This document shows, piece after piece, positions 17,355-26,956 of a stretch of DNA of 61,301 nt (the first letter of the stretch is position 1; each line of letters starts with the position of its first letter). This stretch comes from Magnetococcales bacterium (GTDB lineage: Bacteria; Pseudomonadota; Magnetococcia; Magnetococcales; Magnetaquicoccaceae), in assembly GCA_002753095.1 (NCBI GenBank), contig PDZU01000008.1, positions 1 to 61,301 on the forward strand, given 5' to 3'. The position numbers and the translations under genes were made by a program. Under the pieces are notes generated by a model that searched no databases, was not told the origin of the DNA, and worked only from the letters and a program-made list of their open reading frames with translations.

Positions 17355-18398
17355 TCATGCCTTGCCAAACAGATGCACTCCCACCGCCGTCAAAAAGACC
17401 CAGCCAAGCGAGATGGGCAGAAAAACCTTCCAGCCCAAACGCATCAACTGATCATAGCGGTAGCGTGGAAAGGTGGCGCGCACCCAGAGAAAAACAAACA
17501 TCAGAAAACCCGCCTTGATGGCCAGCCAGAGGATGCCAGGGATAAAGGAGAGGATCCCAATCGGCGGCAACCAGCCACCCAGAAACATCAAACTGCCCAA
17601 AAAGCAGATCAATATCATGTTGGCATATTCGCCCAGAAAAAAGAGCCCGAAGCTCATGGCGGAATAGTCGGTAAAATAACCGGCCACGAGCTCTGCCTCG
17701 GCCTCTGGCAGATCAAAGGGAGCACGGTTGGTCTCGGCCAAGCCAGAGATAAAATAGATGACAAACATGGGCAACAGCGGAATAATATTCCACATCTCCT
17801 GTTGCGCGGTCACAATCTCTTTCAGACTCAGACTGCCACTGAGCAGCACCACCGGAATCAGGGTAAAGCCCAAGGAGACCTCATAAGAGATCATCTGGCC
17901 GGCTGAACGCATGGAACCCAAAAATGCAAAACGCGAGTTGGATGACCATCCCGACATCAGAACGCCATAGACACCAATCGAGGAGATGGCCAACACATAG
18001 AGAATCCCTACATTGATATCGGCCAGAATCAACTCCGGCGTAAAGGGAATCACTGCCCACATCAACAGGGCCGGCACCAGCGTCAGGGCCGGAGCAAGAA
18101 AAAACACGCTCCTTTTCGCCCCAAAGGGGATCAGGGTCTCCTTCGTGAACAGCTTGATGGCATCGGCAAACGGCTGCAAAATGCCCCAGAAACCTGCGCG
18201 ATTCGGACCATGGCGCACCTGCATATAACCGATCACCTTGCGTTCGGCCAAGGTGTAATAGCTGACCAGAATCATGACCGGTGTGATCAATAGAACGATC
18301 TTGATCAATGTCCAGACCAATGTCCAGACCAGCGGCCACCATTGTGGACCCAGCAGTGCCAAACCCTGATTTTGAATGAGTTGGTTCAGTTCAGTCAT
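17355..18398 (-). CDS. nuoH: NADH-quinone oxidoreductase subunit H
   Basis: Membrane subunit at the quinone site of complex I; 347 residues with about eight helices. ERKVIGYMQVRHGPNRAGFWGILQPFADAIKLF is the hallmark segment next to the quinone tunnel, and AETNRAPFDLPEAEAELVAGY contains the acidic loop. The final helix ends in RYDQLMRLGWKVFLPISL. It starts 111 bases after nuoG; the gap holds a hairpin. Confidence 0.96.
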   Translation of the reverse strand: MTELNQLIQNQGLALLGPQWWPLVWTLVWTLIKIVLLITPVMILVSYYTLAERKVIGYMQVRHGPNRAGFWGILQPFADAIKLFTKETLIPFGAKRSVFFLAPALTLVPALLMWAVIPFTPELILADINVGILYVLAISSIGVYGVLMSGWSSNSRFAFLGSMRSAGQMISYEVSLGFTLIPVVLLSGSLSLKEIVTAQQEMWNIIPLLPMFVIYFISGLAETNRAPFDLPEAEAELVAGYFTDYSAMSFGLFFLGEYANMILICFLGSLMFLGGWLPPIGILSFIPGILWLAIKAGFLMFVFLWVRATFPRYRYDQLMRLGWKVFLPISLGWVFLTAVGVHLFGKA

Positions 18399-18445
18399 CG
18401 TGTTGTTCGGTTGCTAACCGTCCGAAAAAGAGTCTCAGGTCATCT

Positions 18446-18466
18446 CCAGGAGAGACAATCTCCTGG
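18446..18466 (-). other. Hairpin in the nuoG-nuoH gap
   Basis: CCAGGAGA (18446-18453) pairs with TCTCCTGG (18459-18466) around a GACAA loop. It resembles the terminal hairpin of the intergenic repeat family. With no T-tract it is unlikely to be a strong terminator; RNA processing or stabilisation within the operon mRNA is possible. Confidence 0.5.
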
Positions 18467-18509
18467 CGTCACGCTGGGCTGGTTATCTCACCTGTTCCCA
18501 GTACCGAAT

Positions 18510-20915
18510 CTACAGCCCCACAAGGCTGACTTGTGGAAAGCCACTCTCCCAACTGCAGAGATCCTGCAACAAGGCGCCACCCTGTCCCATGTCACCAAAA
18601 ACCACCTGGGCCGGCACACTTTCATCCAGACTGGCCACACACTCCACCTGGCGATCGCCACAGATCAAGCGTACCTTCTGTCCCTCTTGAATGCCCGCAC
18701 CGCCCGCATCCTGTGGATTGATGCGCAGAGCCCCCAAAGGCGCCGTGCGACCCAGCGTCAACTGGCTGAGAATGGTTGATTGCCGGGTAACGGCATCATC
18801 TTGGAAATGAGCCGGTTCGACGACCAGGAGCAGACCGCTGCCGCCCATGCCGTCCGCAGCAAGCGGCAGCCCCGTGGTAACCGGCTTATGATCGCACGCA
18901 GCCGTCAACTCACCCGCTTCCAGATTGTCCAGGGCATAACGATGATCGACAGCAGCCATTTGGGCGCGTAGTGCTTCCCGTGTGTTATAGGGTAGCGGCT
19001 TGGCAAATCGGTCACTCAGGGCACGGAAAATCCGCCAATCCTCTTTGGCCTGTACCGGACCCATGACGGCCATGGCACTGCGTTGCGCGCGCCCCTCCAC
19101 ATTGGTCAGGGTTGTGGGTCGCTCGTTGTTGGTTAAACCGGGCAACACCACGGTGGCCATCGCCGCCGCCGCAGTCTCTACAGCACCGACATAGATCACC
19201 ACACATTTGGACAACGCGGCACGCGCCAAAGCCGTATCCACCCCCTCCAGTGTGGGATCGCACCCCAGCAACAACAACACACGAATCTCACCGTTGGCTG
19301 CGCCCTGCAAAATCTGTTGCGCATGACGACCATGCCGCTCCAAGCGCCGATAGCCCGGTCCCCGATGCGGAACCACGCCCAGATCCTGGGCAGCCGCAGC
19401 ATTGCCACGCCCAGCCACCCGATTGAAACCATTCCACTGCCCACCCAGCGCCCTGGCCTGTTCCAACAAGGCCACCGCAGCGCGACGCATTGCCTCTGCC
19501 TGAGGATGTACAATGGCATAATTGCCCAACAACACCACAGGCTGCTTGGCCGCTTTCCAGGCCACAGCCAGCTCTGATTGGGCGATACCCTCTGCCTGCA
19601 ACTCTTGCAACAAGCTGTTTAGGTAGGCCACCTCTGCACCTGGACGGACCACAATCTGGGTCAAATTGGCCAGACTGTGATGCATACGACGCGGTTGCAC
19701 GGCAAAAGCCCGCGCCCCATTCAGGGTCGCTTGTCGCAGACGCACATTCAGCAATGGGGTCTCGTAACGGGGCTCAAAACCGATCAACAGAATGAGATCC
19801 GCCTTGGCCAACTGGCTCAAGGAGGTATTCATGGCGAGATCAGCGCGGGTCAACGGCACCTCGTCGGCACTAAAGTCCCGTTGCCGCAGGCGGTGATCCA
19901 GATGCGCTGTCCCCACGACATTGCGCAGGAAATCTTGAAAAGCATAGAGCTCTTCCGCACCCTGACCCGCTTCAGAAGCCAAACCGGCCACCTCTTCCGG
20001 CTTGAACCGCTTGAGCAGTTCCGCCGCTCGATCCAGGGCGGTGACCCAGGAGACCGGCATCAACCGATTGTTCTCCTCGGAACGCAGCAAGGGCTGCTCC
20101 AGACGATTGCGCGTCAAACCATCATAGGCAAAACGCCCTTTGTCGCACAGCCATGTCTGGTTGATCTCCAGACAACGCCGCGCCATGACCCGCTTGATCT
20201 GATCGTTGAGATGATCGACCCGTTGTTGACAACCCACCGCACAGTGGCCACACACAGTGTCACTTTTTTTCAACTCCCAGCCTCTGGCTTGGAAGTGGAA
20301 AGGCTTGTTGTTCAACGCCCCCACCGGGCACAACTCGGCCAAGTTGCCAGTCAACTCCGAACTCAGCGGTCGGGAGGTGTATGGACCAACCTGCATATGG
20401 TCGCCACGATAGATGGCACCCATCTCCGACGTGCCCGCCACCTCATCGGTGAAACGGATACAGCGGGTGCAGTGGATACACCGGTTCATCTCCGTTTCCA
20501 GCAACGGTCCCAGATCATAATCGTGGGCATGCCGCTTGTGCTCATGATAACGGGAACGATCTGGACCATATTTCATGGCCAAATCCTGCAAGGTACACTC
20601 GCCGCCCTGATCGCACACCGGACAATCCAAGGGATGGTTGATCAACAAAAACTCCATTACCGCCTGGCGACCCTTGCGCACCATGTCGGAATCGGTCTTG
20701 ACCACCATCCCTTCGCTGACCGGCATGGCGCACGACACCACCGGCCTGGGCATCTTCTCCACCTCGACCAGACACATGCGGCAGTTACCAGCGATGGAAA
20801 GCTGCGGATGATAGCAAAAGTGCGGAATATACACGCCCAGCAAGCGCGCTGCCTCCATGATGGTGGCACCCGGCTGGACACTGATTTCCTTCCCGTCGAT
20901 GATCAAAGTAGGCAT
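18510..20915 (-). CDS. nuoG: NADH-quinone oxidoreductase subunit G
   Basis: Large iron-sulfur subunit of the NADH-oxidising arm; 801 residues. The N-terminal [2Fe-2S] domain has HFCYHPQLSIAGNCRMC and the cysteine of SCAMPV; HPLDCPVCDQGGEC and CIHCTRCIRF supply the next clusters. A further CxxCxxxC-x27-C motif starts at CGHCAVGC and closes at WLCDKGRF, matching the N7 cluster site known from E. coli and Thermus but missing in mitochondria and most alphaproteobacteria. The rest is a molybdopterin-oxidoreductase-like domain without an obvious cofactor role. The ATG at 20915 gives MPTLIIDGKE; an upstream TTG is in frame. Confidence 0.94.
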   Translation of the reverse strand: MPTLIIDGKEISVQPGATIMEAARLLGVYIPHFCYHPQLSIAGNCRMCLVEVEKMPRPVVSCAMPVSEGMVVKTDSDMVRKGRQAVMEFLLINHPLDCPVCDQGGECTLQDLAMKYGPDRSRYHEHKRHAHDYDLGPLLETEMNRCIHCTRCIRFTDEVAGTSEMGAIYRGDHMQVGPYTSRPLSSELTGNLAELCPVGALNNKPFHFQARGWELKKSDTVCGHCAVGCQQRVDHLNDQIKRVMARRCLEINQTWLCDKGRFAYDGLTRNRLEQPLLRSEENNRLMPVSWVTALDRAAELLKRFKPEEVAGLASEAGQGAEELYAFQDFLRNVVGTAHLDHRLRQRDFSADEVPLTRADLAMNTSLSQLAKADLILLIGFEPRYETPLLNVRLRQATLNGARAFAVQPRRMHHSLANLTQIVVRPGAEVAYLNSLLQELQAEGIAQSELAVAWKAAKQPVVLLGNYAIVHPQAEAMRRAAVALLEQARALGGQWNGFNRVAGRGNAAAAQDLGVVPHRGPGYRRLERHGRHAQQILQGAANGEIRVLLLLGCDPTLEGVDTALARAALSKCVVIYVGAVETAAAAMATVVLPGLTNNERPTTLTNVEGRAQRSAMAVMGPVQAKEDWRIFRALSDRFAKPLPYNTREALRAQMAAVDHRYALDNLEAGELTAACDHKPVTTGLPLAADGMGGSGLLLVVEPAHFQDDAVTRQSTILSQLTLGRTAPLGALRINPQDAGGAGIQEGQKVRLICGDRQVECVASLDESVPAQVVFGDMGQGGALLQDLCSWESGFPQVSLVGL

Positions 20916-20954
20916 CGTTTCGGCTTGCTCCAAAAACCCTTACAAACAATAGGC

Positions 20955-22217
20955 TCAGGCCACCATGCAGCGACCATGCTCGATATGGTATTCAAACTCT
21001 TCCCGGAATGCCCGGATTGCCCCCGCAACCGGCATGGCGGCGGCATCACCCAGAGCGCAAATCGTCTTGCCCTGAATGTTACTTGCAACGCTCAACAACA
21101 GATCAATGTCGCCACGAACCCCTTTTCCCTGTTCGATACGCTGCATAATCTGTGACAACCAGCCAGTACCCTCCCGGCAGGGGGAACACTGTCCGCACGA
21201 CTCATGGCGGTAAAAACGCGACAACCGGGCAATGGCCCGCACGATACAAACCGAGCGATCCAGGACGATGACCGCACCGGATCCCAACATGCTGCCCGCC
21301 TTGGCGATGGCATCATAATCCATGGTGACGGTCTCGCAAACCGCCTTGGTAAACACCGGCGAAGAGGCACCACCGGGAATTACCCCTTTGAGGTTGTCCC
21401 AACCACCACGCACGCCACCGGCATACTCTTCCAAAAGAACCTTGAGCGGAATACCCAATTCCACCTCATAGTTGCCGGGCTTGTTGACATGGCCTGAAAC
21501 GGCAAACACCTTGGTACCAGAAGATTTTTCCACCCCCAGGGCGCTGTACCATGCCCCACCGTTCAGGATGATGTCGGGGACAGAGGTCAAGGTCTCCACA
21601 TTGTTGATCACCGTGGGACCGCCATAGAGGCCAATATTGGCCGGGAAGGGTGGCTTCAGGCGCGGCTGCCCCTTCTTGCCCTCCAGGGATTCGATCAAGC
21701 CTGTCTCTTCACCGCAGACATAGGCACCGCCCCCGCGATGTACCGCCAGATCGAAGCGCACTCCCCGCCCCATGACATTGTTACCCAGGTAACCAGCCGC
21801 ATAAGCCTCATCAATGGCTGCCTGCAACCGCTCCGCCTCGCGGTAAAATTCACCACGGATGTAGATGTAACCCCGCTCTGCCCGCACGGCATAGCCGGCA
21901 ATGACCATCCCTTCGATCAACTGGTGCGGCACGTAACGCATAATATCCCGGTCTTTGCAGGTTCCCGGCTCGCCTTCGTCGGCGTTGCACACCAGATATT
22001 TGGCCCGGTCATCCTTGGGGATGAAGGACCATTTCAAACCTGCCGGGAAACCGGCCCCTCCCCGTCCGCGTATGCCGGAGCGTTTGACTTCATCAATGAT
22101 GTCGTCTCCCGACAGGGTCAGGGCCTTCTCCAGGGCCTGGTAGCCACCCACCGATTTATAGACCGCCAGGGTGTGGCTGTTCTCCAGGTGAATGTGTTTA
22201 TAGACAATCTTCGTCAT
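20955..22217 (-). CDS. nuoF: NADH-quinone oxidoreductase subunit F (NADH- and FMN-binding)
   Basis: Oxidises NADH with FMN and passes electrons to cluster N3. The 420-residue protein has GRGGAGFPAGLKW for NADH/FMN binding, CNADEGEPGTCKDR, GAYVCGEETGLIESLEGK (glycine where alanine is usual after GEET), and the cluster ligands in ESCGQCSPCREG and the cysteine of TICALGDAAAMPV. It is 17 bases after nuoE and 39 before nuoG. Confidence 0.96.
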   Translation of the reverse strand: MTKIVYKHIHLENSHTLAVYKSVGGYQALEKALTLSGDDIIDEVKRSGIRGRGGAGFPAGLKWSFIPKDDRAKYLVCNADEGEPGTCKDRDIMRYVPHQLIEGMVIAGYAVRAERGYIYIRGEFYREAERLQAAIDEAYAAGYLGNNVMGRGVRFDLAVHRGGGAYVCGEETGLIESLEGKKGQPRLKPPFPANIGLYGGPTVINNVETLTSVPDIILNGGAWYSALGVEKSSGTKVFAVSGHVNKPGNYEVELGIPLKVLLEEYAGGVRGGWDNLKGVIPGGASSPVFTKAVCETVTMDYDAIAKAGSMLGSGAVIVLDRSVCIVRAIARLSRFYRHESCGQCSPCREGTGWLSQIMQRIEQGKGVRGDIDLLLSVASNIQGKTICALGDAAAMPVAGAIRAFREEFEYHIEHGRCMVA

Positions 22218-22233
22218 GGAGGTTCGCTCGTCT

Positions 22234-22746
22234 TCAGGGCAACTGATCGATGATCTCCGACACCTTGGCCGGGGTCAAATTTTCATGGTAGTCATCGTTG
22301 ATCTGCATCATCGGGGCATTGACACACGCCCCCAGACACTCCACCTCACTCAAGGTAAAGCGCCCATCCTGGCTGGATTCACCAAACGACAACTGCAACC
22401 TGCTTTGCAAGGCCCGGACAATCTCATCGGAGGCACATAACCAGCAGGAGATGTTGGTGCAGACCTGCACATGGTATTTGCCCACCGGCTTGAGGTTGTA
22501 CATGGTATAGAAGGTAGCCACCTCGTACACCCGCATGGGCGGCATGCCAACCACCTCGGCCACATAGTCCAACGCCTCCTGGGAGAGCCAACCACCGAAC
22601 TCCCTTTGTGCCAAATGCAGCACCGGCATGACGGCGGACTCACGGCGCTCTGCCGGATAGCGTTGGAAAATCACCCCAACCTGGCGCATCGCCTCCTCGG
22701 AAAACCGGGGGGGCACCCCACTGGAACTTTTCTGCAATTCGCTCAT
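22234..22746 (-). CDS. nuoE: NADH-quinone oxidoreductase subunit E ([2Fe-2S])
   Basis: Thioredoxin-like [2Fe-2S] subunit (cluster N1a) of the NADH-oxidising module; 170 residues. Ligands are in VCTNISCWLC and VECLGACVNAP. The helical N-terminal part, with YPAERRESAVMPVLHLAQ and VYEVATFYTMYN, is typical. It starts 33 bases after nuoD. Confidence 0.95.
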   Translation of the reverse strand: MSELQKSSSGVPPRFSEEAMRQVGVIFQRYPAERRESAVMPVLHLAQREFGGWLSQEALDYVAEVVGMPPMRVYEVATFYTMYNLKPVGKYHVQVCTNISCWLCASDEIVRALQSRLQLSFGESSQDGRFTLSEVECLGACVNAPMMQINDDYHENLTPAKVSEIIDQLP

Positions 22747-22779
22747 GAAACGTGCTTGCCCGTCACTAGGTGGAAAATG

Positions 22780-23961
22780 TTACCGGTCGATCTCACCAAA
22801 GACAATATCGATCGTCCCGACCAGGGTGGTTACATCCGCGAGCATATGACCCAAAGCCATCCGCTTGATGGCCTGCAGATGGTTGAAACCCGCTGCCCGA
22901 ATTTTTACCCGATAGGGTTTGTTTTCGCCATGGGAGATGATGTAGACCCCAAACTCACCCTTGGGTGACTCAGTGGCCACATAAACCTCCCCCTCCGGAA
23001 CCGTAAACCCCTCCGAGAAGAGCTTGAAATGATGGATCAACGACTCCATATCCCGTTGCATCTCTTTGCGATAGGGCGGCGAGATTTTAAAATCCTCGTA
23101 ACGTACCGGACCCGGCTTCATCTGCTCCAGACACTGGCGAATGATACGGTTGCTCTGGCGGATTTCATCGACGCGCACCAGATAGCGGTCATAGCTATCG
23201 CCATTCTTGCCCACCGGAATATCAAACTCGACCCGATCATAGGCATCATAGGGTTCGGCCTTGCGCAGATCCCAAGCAAAGCCGGAACCACGCAGCATGG
23301 GCCCAGCAAAGCCCATATCCAGAGCCTCTTCCGGGCTGACCACGCCGATATCCACCAACCGTTGCTTCCAGATGCGGTTTTCGGTCAGCAGCGTCTCATA
23401 TTCATCGATTTTGCTGGGGAAGGAGTCGGTAAAATCCTTGATCCGTTCCGCCAACCCTTCCGGCAGATCACACGTCACACCACCCGGACGAAAATAGGCG
23501 GCGTGCATACGGGCGCCACAAACCGCCTCGTACATATCGAAGATCTCTTCCCGCTCACGGAAGGTATAGATGAACATGGTCATGGCCCCCACGTCCAGGC
23601 CATGCGCCCCCAAAAAGAGCAGATGGTTGAGGATGCGGGTCAACTCGGCAAAAATTACCCGAATATACTGGGCCCGTTCTGGCGCCTGGATCCCCAGTAA
23701 TTTTTCTACGGCCAACACCCAGGTGTGCTCTTCCGACATCATGGACATATAGTCCAGGCGGTCAAAGTAGGGAACACCCTGCAGGTAGGTTTTATGTTCC
23801 AGCAGTTTTTCTGTGCCGCGATGCAAGAAACCGATATGGGGGTCGGCCCGTTCAACCACCTCACCGTCCAGTTCCAGCAACAGGCGCAGCACGCCATGGG
23901 CTGCCGGATGTTGTGGGCCAAAGTTGACGGTATAGTTCTGAAATTCCTTCTGTTCAGCCAT
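22780..23961 (-). CDS. nuoD: NADH-quinone oxidoreductase subunit D (49-kDa type)
   Basis: Forms the quinone-binding site of complex I with NuoB; related to the large subunit of NiFe hydrogenases. The 393-residue protein has [14 protein letters not shown] with the quinone-site histidine, [26 protein letters not shown], and ends in the [12 protein letters not shown] consensus. The NuoC and NuoD functions are separate genes here, unlike the E. coli fusion. An in-frame GTG three codons upstream is less likely than the ATG. Confidence 0.96.
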   Translation of the reverse strand: MAEQKEFQNYTVNFGPQHPAAHGVLRLLLELDGEVVERADPHIGFLHRGTEKLLEHKTYLQGVPYFDRLDYMSMMSEEHTWVLAVEKLLGIQAPERAQYIRVIFAELTRILNHLLFLGAHGLDVGAMTMFIYTFREREEIFDMYEAVCGARMHAAYFRPGGVTCDLPEGLAERIKDFTDSFPSKIDEYETLLTENRIWKQRLVDIGVVSPEEALDMGFAGPMLRGSGFAWDLRKAEPYDAYDRVEFDIPVGKNGDSYDRYLVRVDEIRQSNRIIRQCLEQMKPGPVRYEDFKISPPYRKEMQRDMESLIHHFKLFSEGFTVPEGEVYVATESPKGEFGVYIISHGENKPYRVKIRAAGFNHLQAIKRMALGHMLADVTTLVGTIDIVFGEIDR

Positions 23962-23973
23962 CGGAACCACTCT

Positions 23974-24522
23974 CTACGCCGGGTTGACTTGATAGGGCTC
24001 CCGATTGGGATGCACCATCTGCAGCGGTTGACGAATCACCCGTTTCTGAGCTGGGTCATAGCGTACTTCGCTCAGACCGCTCAACGGAAAATCTTTGCGC
24101 AAAGGAAAACCTTCAAAATCATACTCAGTCAACAGGCGGCGCAGATCGGGGTGACCGGCAAAGAGTATGCCGAACATTTCGTAGGCCTCCCGCTCAAACC
24201 AGTCGGCACTCCACCACACGGAGATCACCGAAGGAACCGGAGTCTGTTCATCGACCGCCACCTTGACCCGCAAGCGATGATTTTTACGCACGGAAAGCAG
24301 TTGATAGACCACCTCGAACGGTTTATCCCGCCCAGGATAGTGGACACCAGCCAGATCGATCATCTGCTTGAAATCGAGATCGGCATCATCACGCAGACGG
24401 AGCATGGTCTCCAGCAGCGTATCCGGTGTCACCCGCAGAATGATGGCATCGCTGAGGCGGTGCCGTTCGACATGGGGAAGGCGATCGGTGAGCAACTGCT
24501 CCAGATGATCCAATTTTTCCAT
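23974..24522 (-). CDS. nuoC: NADH-quinone oxidoreductase subunit C (30-kDa type)
   Basis: Peripheral-arm subunit of complex I, 182 residues. The diagnostic segment is [40 protein letters not shown]. The ATG at 24522 lies only two bases after the nuoB stop codon, so the two genes are probably translationally coupled; 12 bases separate it from nuoD. Confidence 0.94.
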   Translation of the reverse strand: MEKLDHLEQLLTDRLPHVERHRLSDAIILRVTPDTLLETMLRLRDDADLDFKQMIDLAGVHYPGRDKPFEVVYQLLSVRKNHRLRVKVAVDEQTPVPSVISVWWSADWFEREAYEMFGILFAGHPDLRRLLTEYDFEGFPLRKDFPLSGLSEVRYDPAQKRVIRQPLQMVHPNREPYQVNPA

Positions 24523-24524
24523 GA

Positions 24525-25061
24525 TCAGGTCCGCACGTTCCGGGTTTGAGTCACGCCATTGACACCCCAACCACTGTAAACCGTGTGGGTACGATGGATT
24601 TTTTTATGCAGTTGCAGGATGCCGTAGATGAAGGCTTCCGCTGTGGGCGGACAACCAGGGATAAAAATATCCACCGGGACAATGGTATCGCACCCACGCA
24701 CCACTGAATAGCCGTGATGATAATAGCCGCCGCCATTGGCGCAAGAACCCATGGAGATGACCCAACGGGGTTCCGGCATTTGATCGTAGAGCTTGCGCAG
24801 GGCGGGGGCCATTTTATGGGTCAGAGTGCCGGCCACAATCATCACGTCCGACTGACGCGGTGAACCGCGAAAGACGATACCAAAACGGTCCAGGTCATAG
24901 CGACTGGCACCGGCATGCATCATCTCCACCGCACAGCAGGCCAAACCGAAGGTCATGGGCCACATGGAGCTGGTACGGGCCCAGTTGACCAATTTATCGG
25001 CGGAAGCCAGCAGGAAACCGCGCTCTGCCACCTCTTGCCGAACCTCTTCGATCACTCCCAT
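24525..25061 (-). CDS. nuoB: NADH-quinone oxidoreductase subunit B ([4Fe-4S] N2)
   Basis: Carries the terminal cluster N2 next to quinone. The 178-residue protein has the adjacent cysteines of [11 protein letters not shown], the cysteine of [13 protein letters not shown] and the cysteine of [11 protein letters not shown]. Its start overlaps the end of nuoA by 10 bases, which implies coupled translation. Confidence 0.96.
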   Translation of the reverse strand: MGVIEEVRQEVAERGFLLASADKLVNWARTSSMWPMTFGLACCAVEMMHAGASRYDLDRFGIVFRGSPRQSDVMIVAGTLTHKMAPALRKLYDQMPEPRWVISMGSCANGGGYYHHGYSVVRGCDTIVPVDIFIPGCPPTAEAFIYGILQLHKKIHRTHTVYSGWGVNGVTQTRNVRT

Positions 25062-25408
25062 TCCAACGCTCCTTTCTTCCAGATGTAGGCGTATCCGACC
25101 ATAAGCACGAGCAGGAAGAGAAACATCTCCACGAGGCCGGTCAGACCGAGATCCTTAAAAGCGACCGCCCAAGGGAACAAAAAGGCGGCTTCGATGTCAA
25201 ACACCACGAACAGGATGCTGAGCAGGTAAAAGCGCACGTCGAAGGGCAGGCGCACCCGACTGATGGGGGCAAAGCCGCACTCGTACTGGGCCACCTTTTC
25301 GGCATAGTTCCGCTTTGGCCCCACCAGAAAAGAGCCGGCCATCATCACCACGGCGGTCGCCAAGGCCACGGCCAACAGGAGCAATATGGGAAAATAGTTC
25401 TCAAGCAT
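25052..25408 (-). CDS. nuoA: NADH-quinone oxidoreductase subunit A
   Basis: Three-helix membrane subunit, first gene of the nuo operon; 118 residues. [25 protein letters not shown] and [16 protein letters not shown] are diagnostic, including the conserved cysteine and acidic residues of the loop near the quinone site. A candidate sigma-70 promoter lies about 70 bases upstream. Confidence 0.95.
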   Translation of the reverse strand: MLENYFPILLLLAVALATAVVMMAGSFLVGPKRNYAEKVAQYECGFAPISRVRLPFDVRFYLLSILFVVFDIEAAFLFPWAVAFKDLGLTGLVEMFLFLLVLMVGYAYIWKKGALEWE

Positions 25409-25477
25409 GTGACAGACACCAAAATTTTGACAAATGTGAAAACCTTTTGCGACACTCTGAACAGCCTCTGGTGAAAT

Positions 25478-25506
25478 TGTGTAGCATGTTGATCGCCCCG
25501 CGTCAA
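25478..25506 (-). promoter_or_regulatory. Candidate sigma-70 promoter for the nuo operon
   Basis: On the minus strand TTGACG (25506-25501) is followed after 17 bases by TACACA (25483-25478). The -35 matches five of six consensus positions and the spacing is ideal; the -10 is weaker. It points at nuoA, and the flanking DNA is AT-rich. Confidence 0.5.
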
Positions 25507-25623
25507 CCGCACTGCATCAAAAAAAATTATTTATTCCCCGTTGATAAATAAAATTTAACTGAGCAATATTTAATTTATCATGAATTGTATGGGTAATTGA
25601 CTGAAATAATACACCATCCGCCA

Positions 25624-26106
25624 TCATGACACGGCAGGAAAGGAGAGTTGGCGCAGCGCTTCGTAGAGCACGATAGAGACGCTGTTGGCTAGGTTCAGGC
25701 TGCGGGCACGTGCGACCATAGGAATACGTATCATGGTGTCGGCATAGGTGGTACGTATCACCTGCGGTAGTCCGGCGCTTTCTGAGCCGAAGAGAAAGCG
25801 ATCCCCCGGTTGAAACTGTCGGTCTGCATAGGTAGTTTTGGCGTGTGTAGAGACGACGAAGAGGCGACTTTCTGGGGGATGTTCGGCCAGATAGCTGGGC
25901 CAGTCCTGCCAGCGTTTTACCTCTGCCCACTCTCGATAATCCATACCGGCGCGACGCACGGCTGCCCCATCCAGGCGAAAGCCCAGCGGTCCGATCAGGT
26001 GCAAAACGGAGCCGCTTGCGGCACACACACGGACAATGTTACCGGTATTGGGTGGAATCTCAGGCTGATACAGGATGACATGCAGCGCATTGTTCGTGGA
26101 AGACAA
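25624..26106 (-). CDS. trmL: tRNA (cytidine/uridine-34-2'-O)-methyltransferase TrmL
   Basis: A SPOUT-fold methyltransferase that methylates the wobble ribose of certain leucine tRNAs. Seen: HVILYQPEIPPNTGNIVR at the start, LFVVSTHAKTTY, FLFGSESAGLP and the knot region IPMVARARSLNLANSVSIVLYEAL. With the TTG start at 26106, preceded by AGGAGCAAGAA, the protein is 160 residues, close to the usual 157; upstream in-frame starts (ATG 26145, TTG 26169) would add unusual Glu/Arg-rich residues. It lies between the divergent nuo and pet operons. Confidence 0.88.
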   Translation of the reverse strand: MSSTNNALHVILYQPEIPPNTGNIVRVCAASGSVLHLIGPLGFRLDGAAVRRAGMDYREWAEVKRWQDWPSYLAEHPPESRLFVVSTHAKTTYADRQFQPGDRFLFGSESAGLPQVIRTTYADTMIRIPMVARARSLNLANSVSIVLYEALRQLSFPAVS

Positions 26107-26288
26107 TTCTTGCTCCTCAAAGCGATGCTCCTCAAATCGGCGCATTTGTCGCCGCTGGAGCGTTGCCAAAAAATCTATGCAAGTCGGGGGAAATTGTGCA
26201 TGTAAACGGTTGACGAACCCCCTGTGGATTTGGAATATTAGCTGACCCTGATAAAAACGGATATGGCCATTTTAATATTGCGACATTT

Positions 26289-26306
26289 TTGAGATATATC
26301 ACTCAA
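26289..26306. promoter_or_regulatory. Inverted repeat upstream of petA
   Basis: TTGAG-N8-CTCAA lies about 60 bases before the petA start and downstream of a TTGACG-N18-AATATT pair (26210-26239) that could be a promoter. The spacing does not fit the TTGAT-N4-ATCAA FNR/ANR site. An operator is possible but unproved. Confidence 0.3.
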
Positions 26307-26367
26307 AGCTGTGCGTTTTGACGCACATGCGCACACTCTTGGTTTCCCTTAGTGGAGGTTGGTAGGC

Positions 26368-26889
26368 ATGGTTACAGAATCAGATGAAAGCCGCCGGGAC
26401 TTTTTGACCCTGGCAACCGGTGCCGTCGGAGCGGCGGGCGTCGCCGGAGCCGCCTGGCCATTTGTAAAATCCTGGAGTCCGTCTGCGGACGTGCTCTCCC
26501 AGGCCACCACCGAGGTGGATGTCAGTGGTTTGGCACCGGGTCAGATGATCACGGTACCATGGCAGGGCAAGCCGGTTTTTGTGTTGCGCCGCACTCCGGC
26601 ACAGATTGAGGCCGCCCGCAAGGCGGACGGTGAAACGTTGCCAGACCCGGCCAAAGACGCGGACCGCACCAAAAAACCGGAATATCTGGTTGTGTTGGCC
26701 CTGTGTACCCATTTGGGTTGCGTGCCACAACCCATTGGGACGGGCAATTTTGGTGGCTTTCTCTGCCCCTGTCATGGGTCGCATTATGACACCTCAGGCC
26801 GCATTCGTCAGGGCCCTGCTCCGAAGAATCTACCGGTTCCTCACTATGAGTTCAAGGACGAGAAGACGCTTGTGATTGGTAAAGTCTGA
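26368..26889 (+). CDS. petA: Ubiquinol-cytochrome c reductase iron-sulfur (Rieske) subunit
   Basis: The high-potential [2Fe-2S] subunit of the bc1 complex, 173 residues. A twin-arginine signal-anchor, [11 protein letters not shown], is followed by a hydrophobic segment that stays as the membrane anchor. Cluster ligands are in CTHLGC (C113, H115, C118) and CPCHGSH (C133, C135, H136). GGAGG at 26354-26358 supports the ATG at 26368. It is the first gene of petABC; cytochrome b follows after 67 bases. Confidence 0.96.
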   Translation: MVTESDESRRDFLTLATGAVGAAGVAGAAWPFVKSWSPSADVLSQATTEVDVSGLAPGQMITVPWQGKPVFVLRRTPAQIEAARKADGETLPDPAKDADRTKKPEYLVVLALCTHLGCVPQPIGTGNFGGFLCPCHGSHYDTSGRIRQGPAPKNLPVPHYEFKDEKTLVIGKV

Positions 26890-26956
26890 TACCCATTCGG
26901 TTCATGGCCCCCGCGTGGCCTGTTGCAATCCTCCAGAAACCAAGGAGAGTTTTCCA

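Noticed and set aside
19677..21155. A 492-codon frame antisense to nuoG and the end of nuoF
   Set aside because: The sense strand carries all iron-sulfur motifs; the antisense product is low in hydrophobic order and spans a gene boundary.
26289..26306. An FNR/ANR box upstream of petA
   Set aside because: The half-sites are TTGAG and CTCAA with 8 bases between, not TTGAT-N4-ATCAA.
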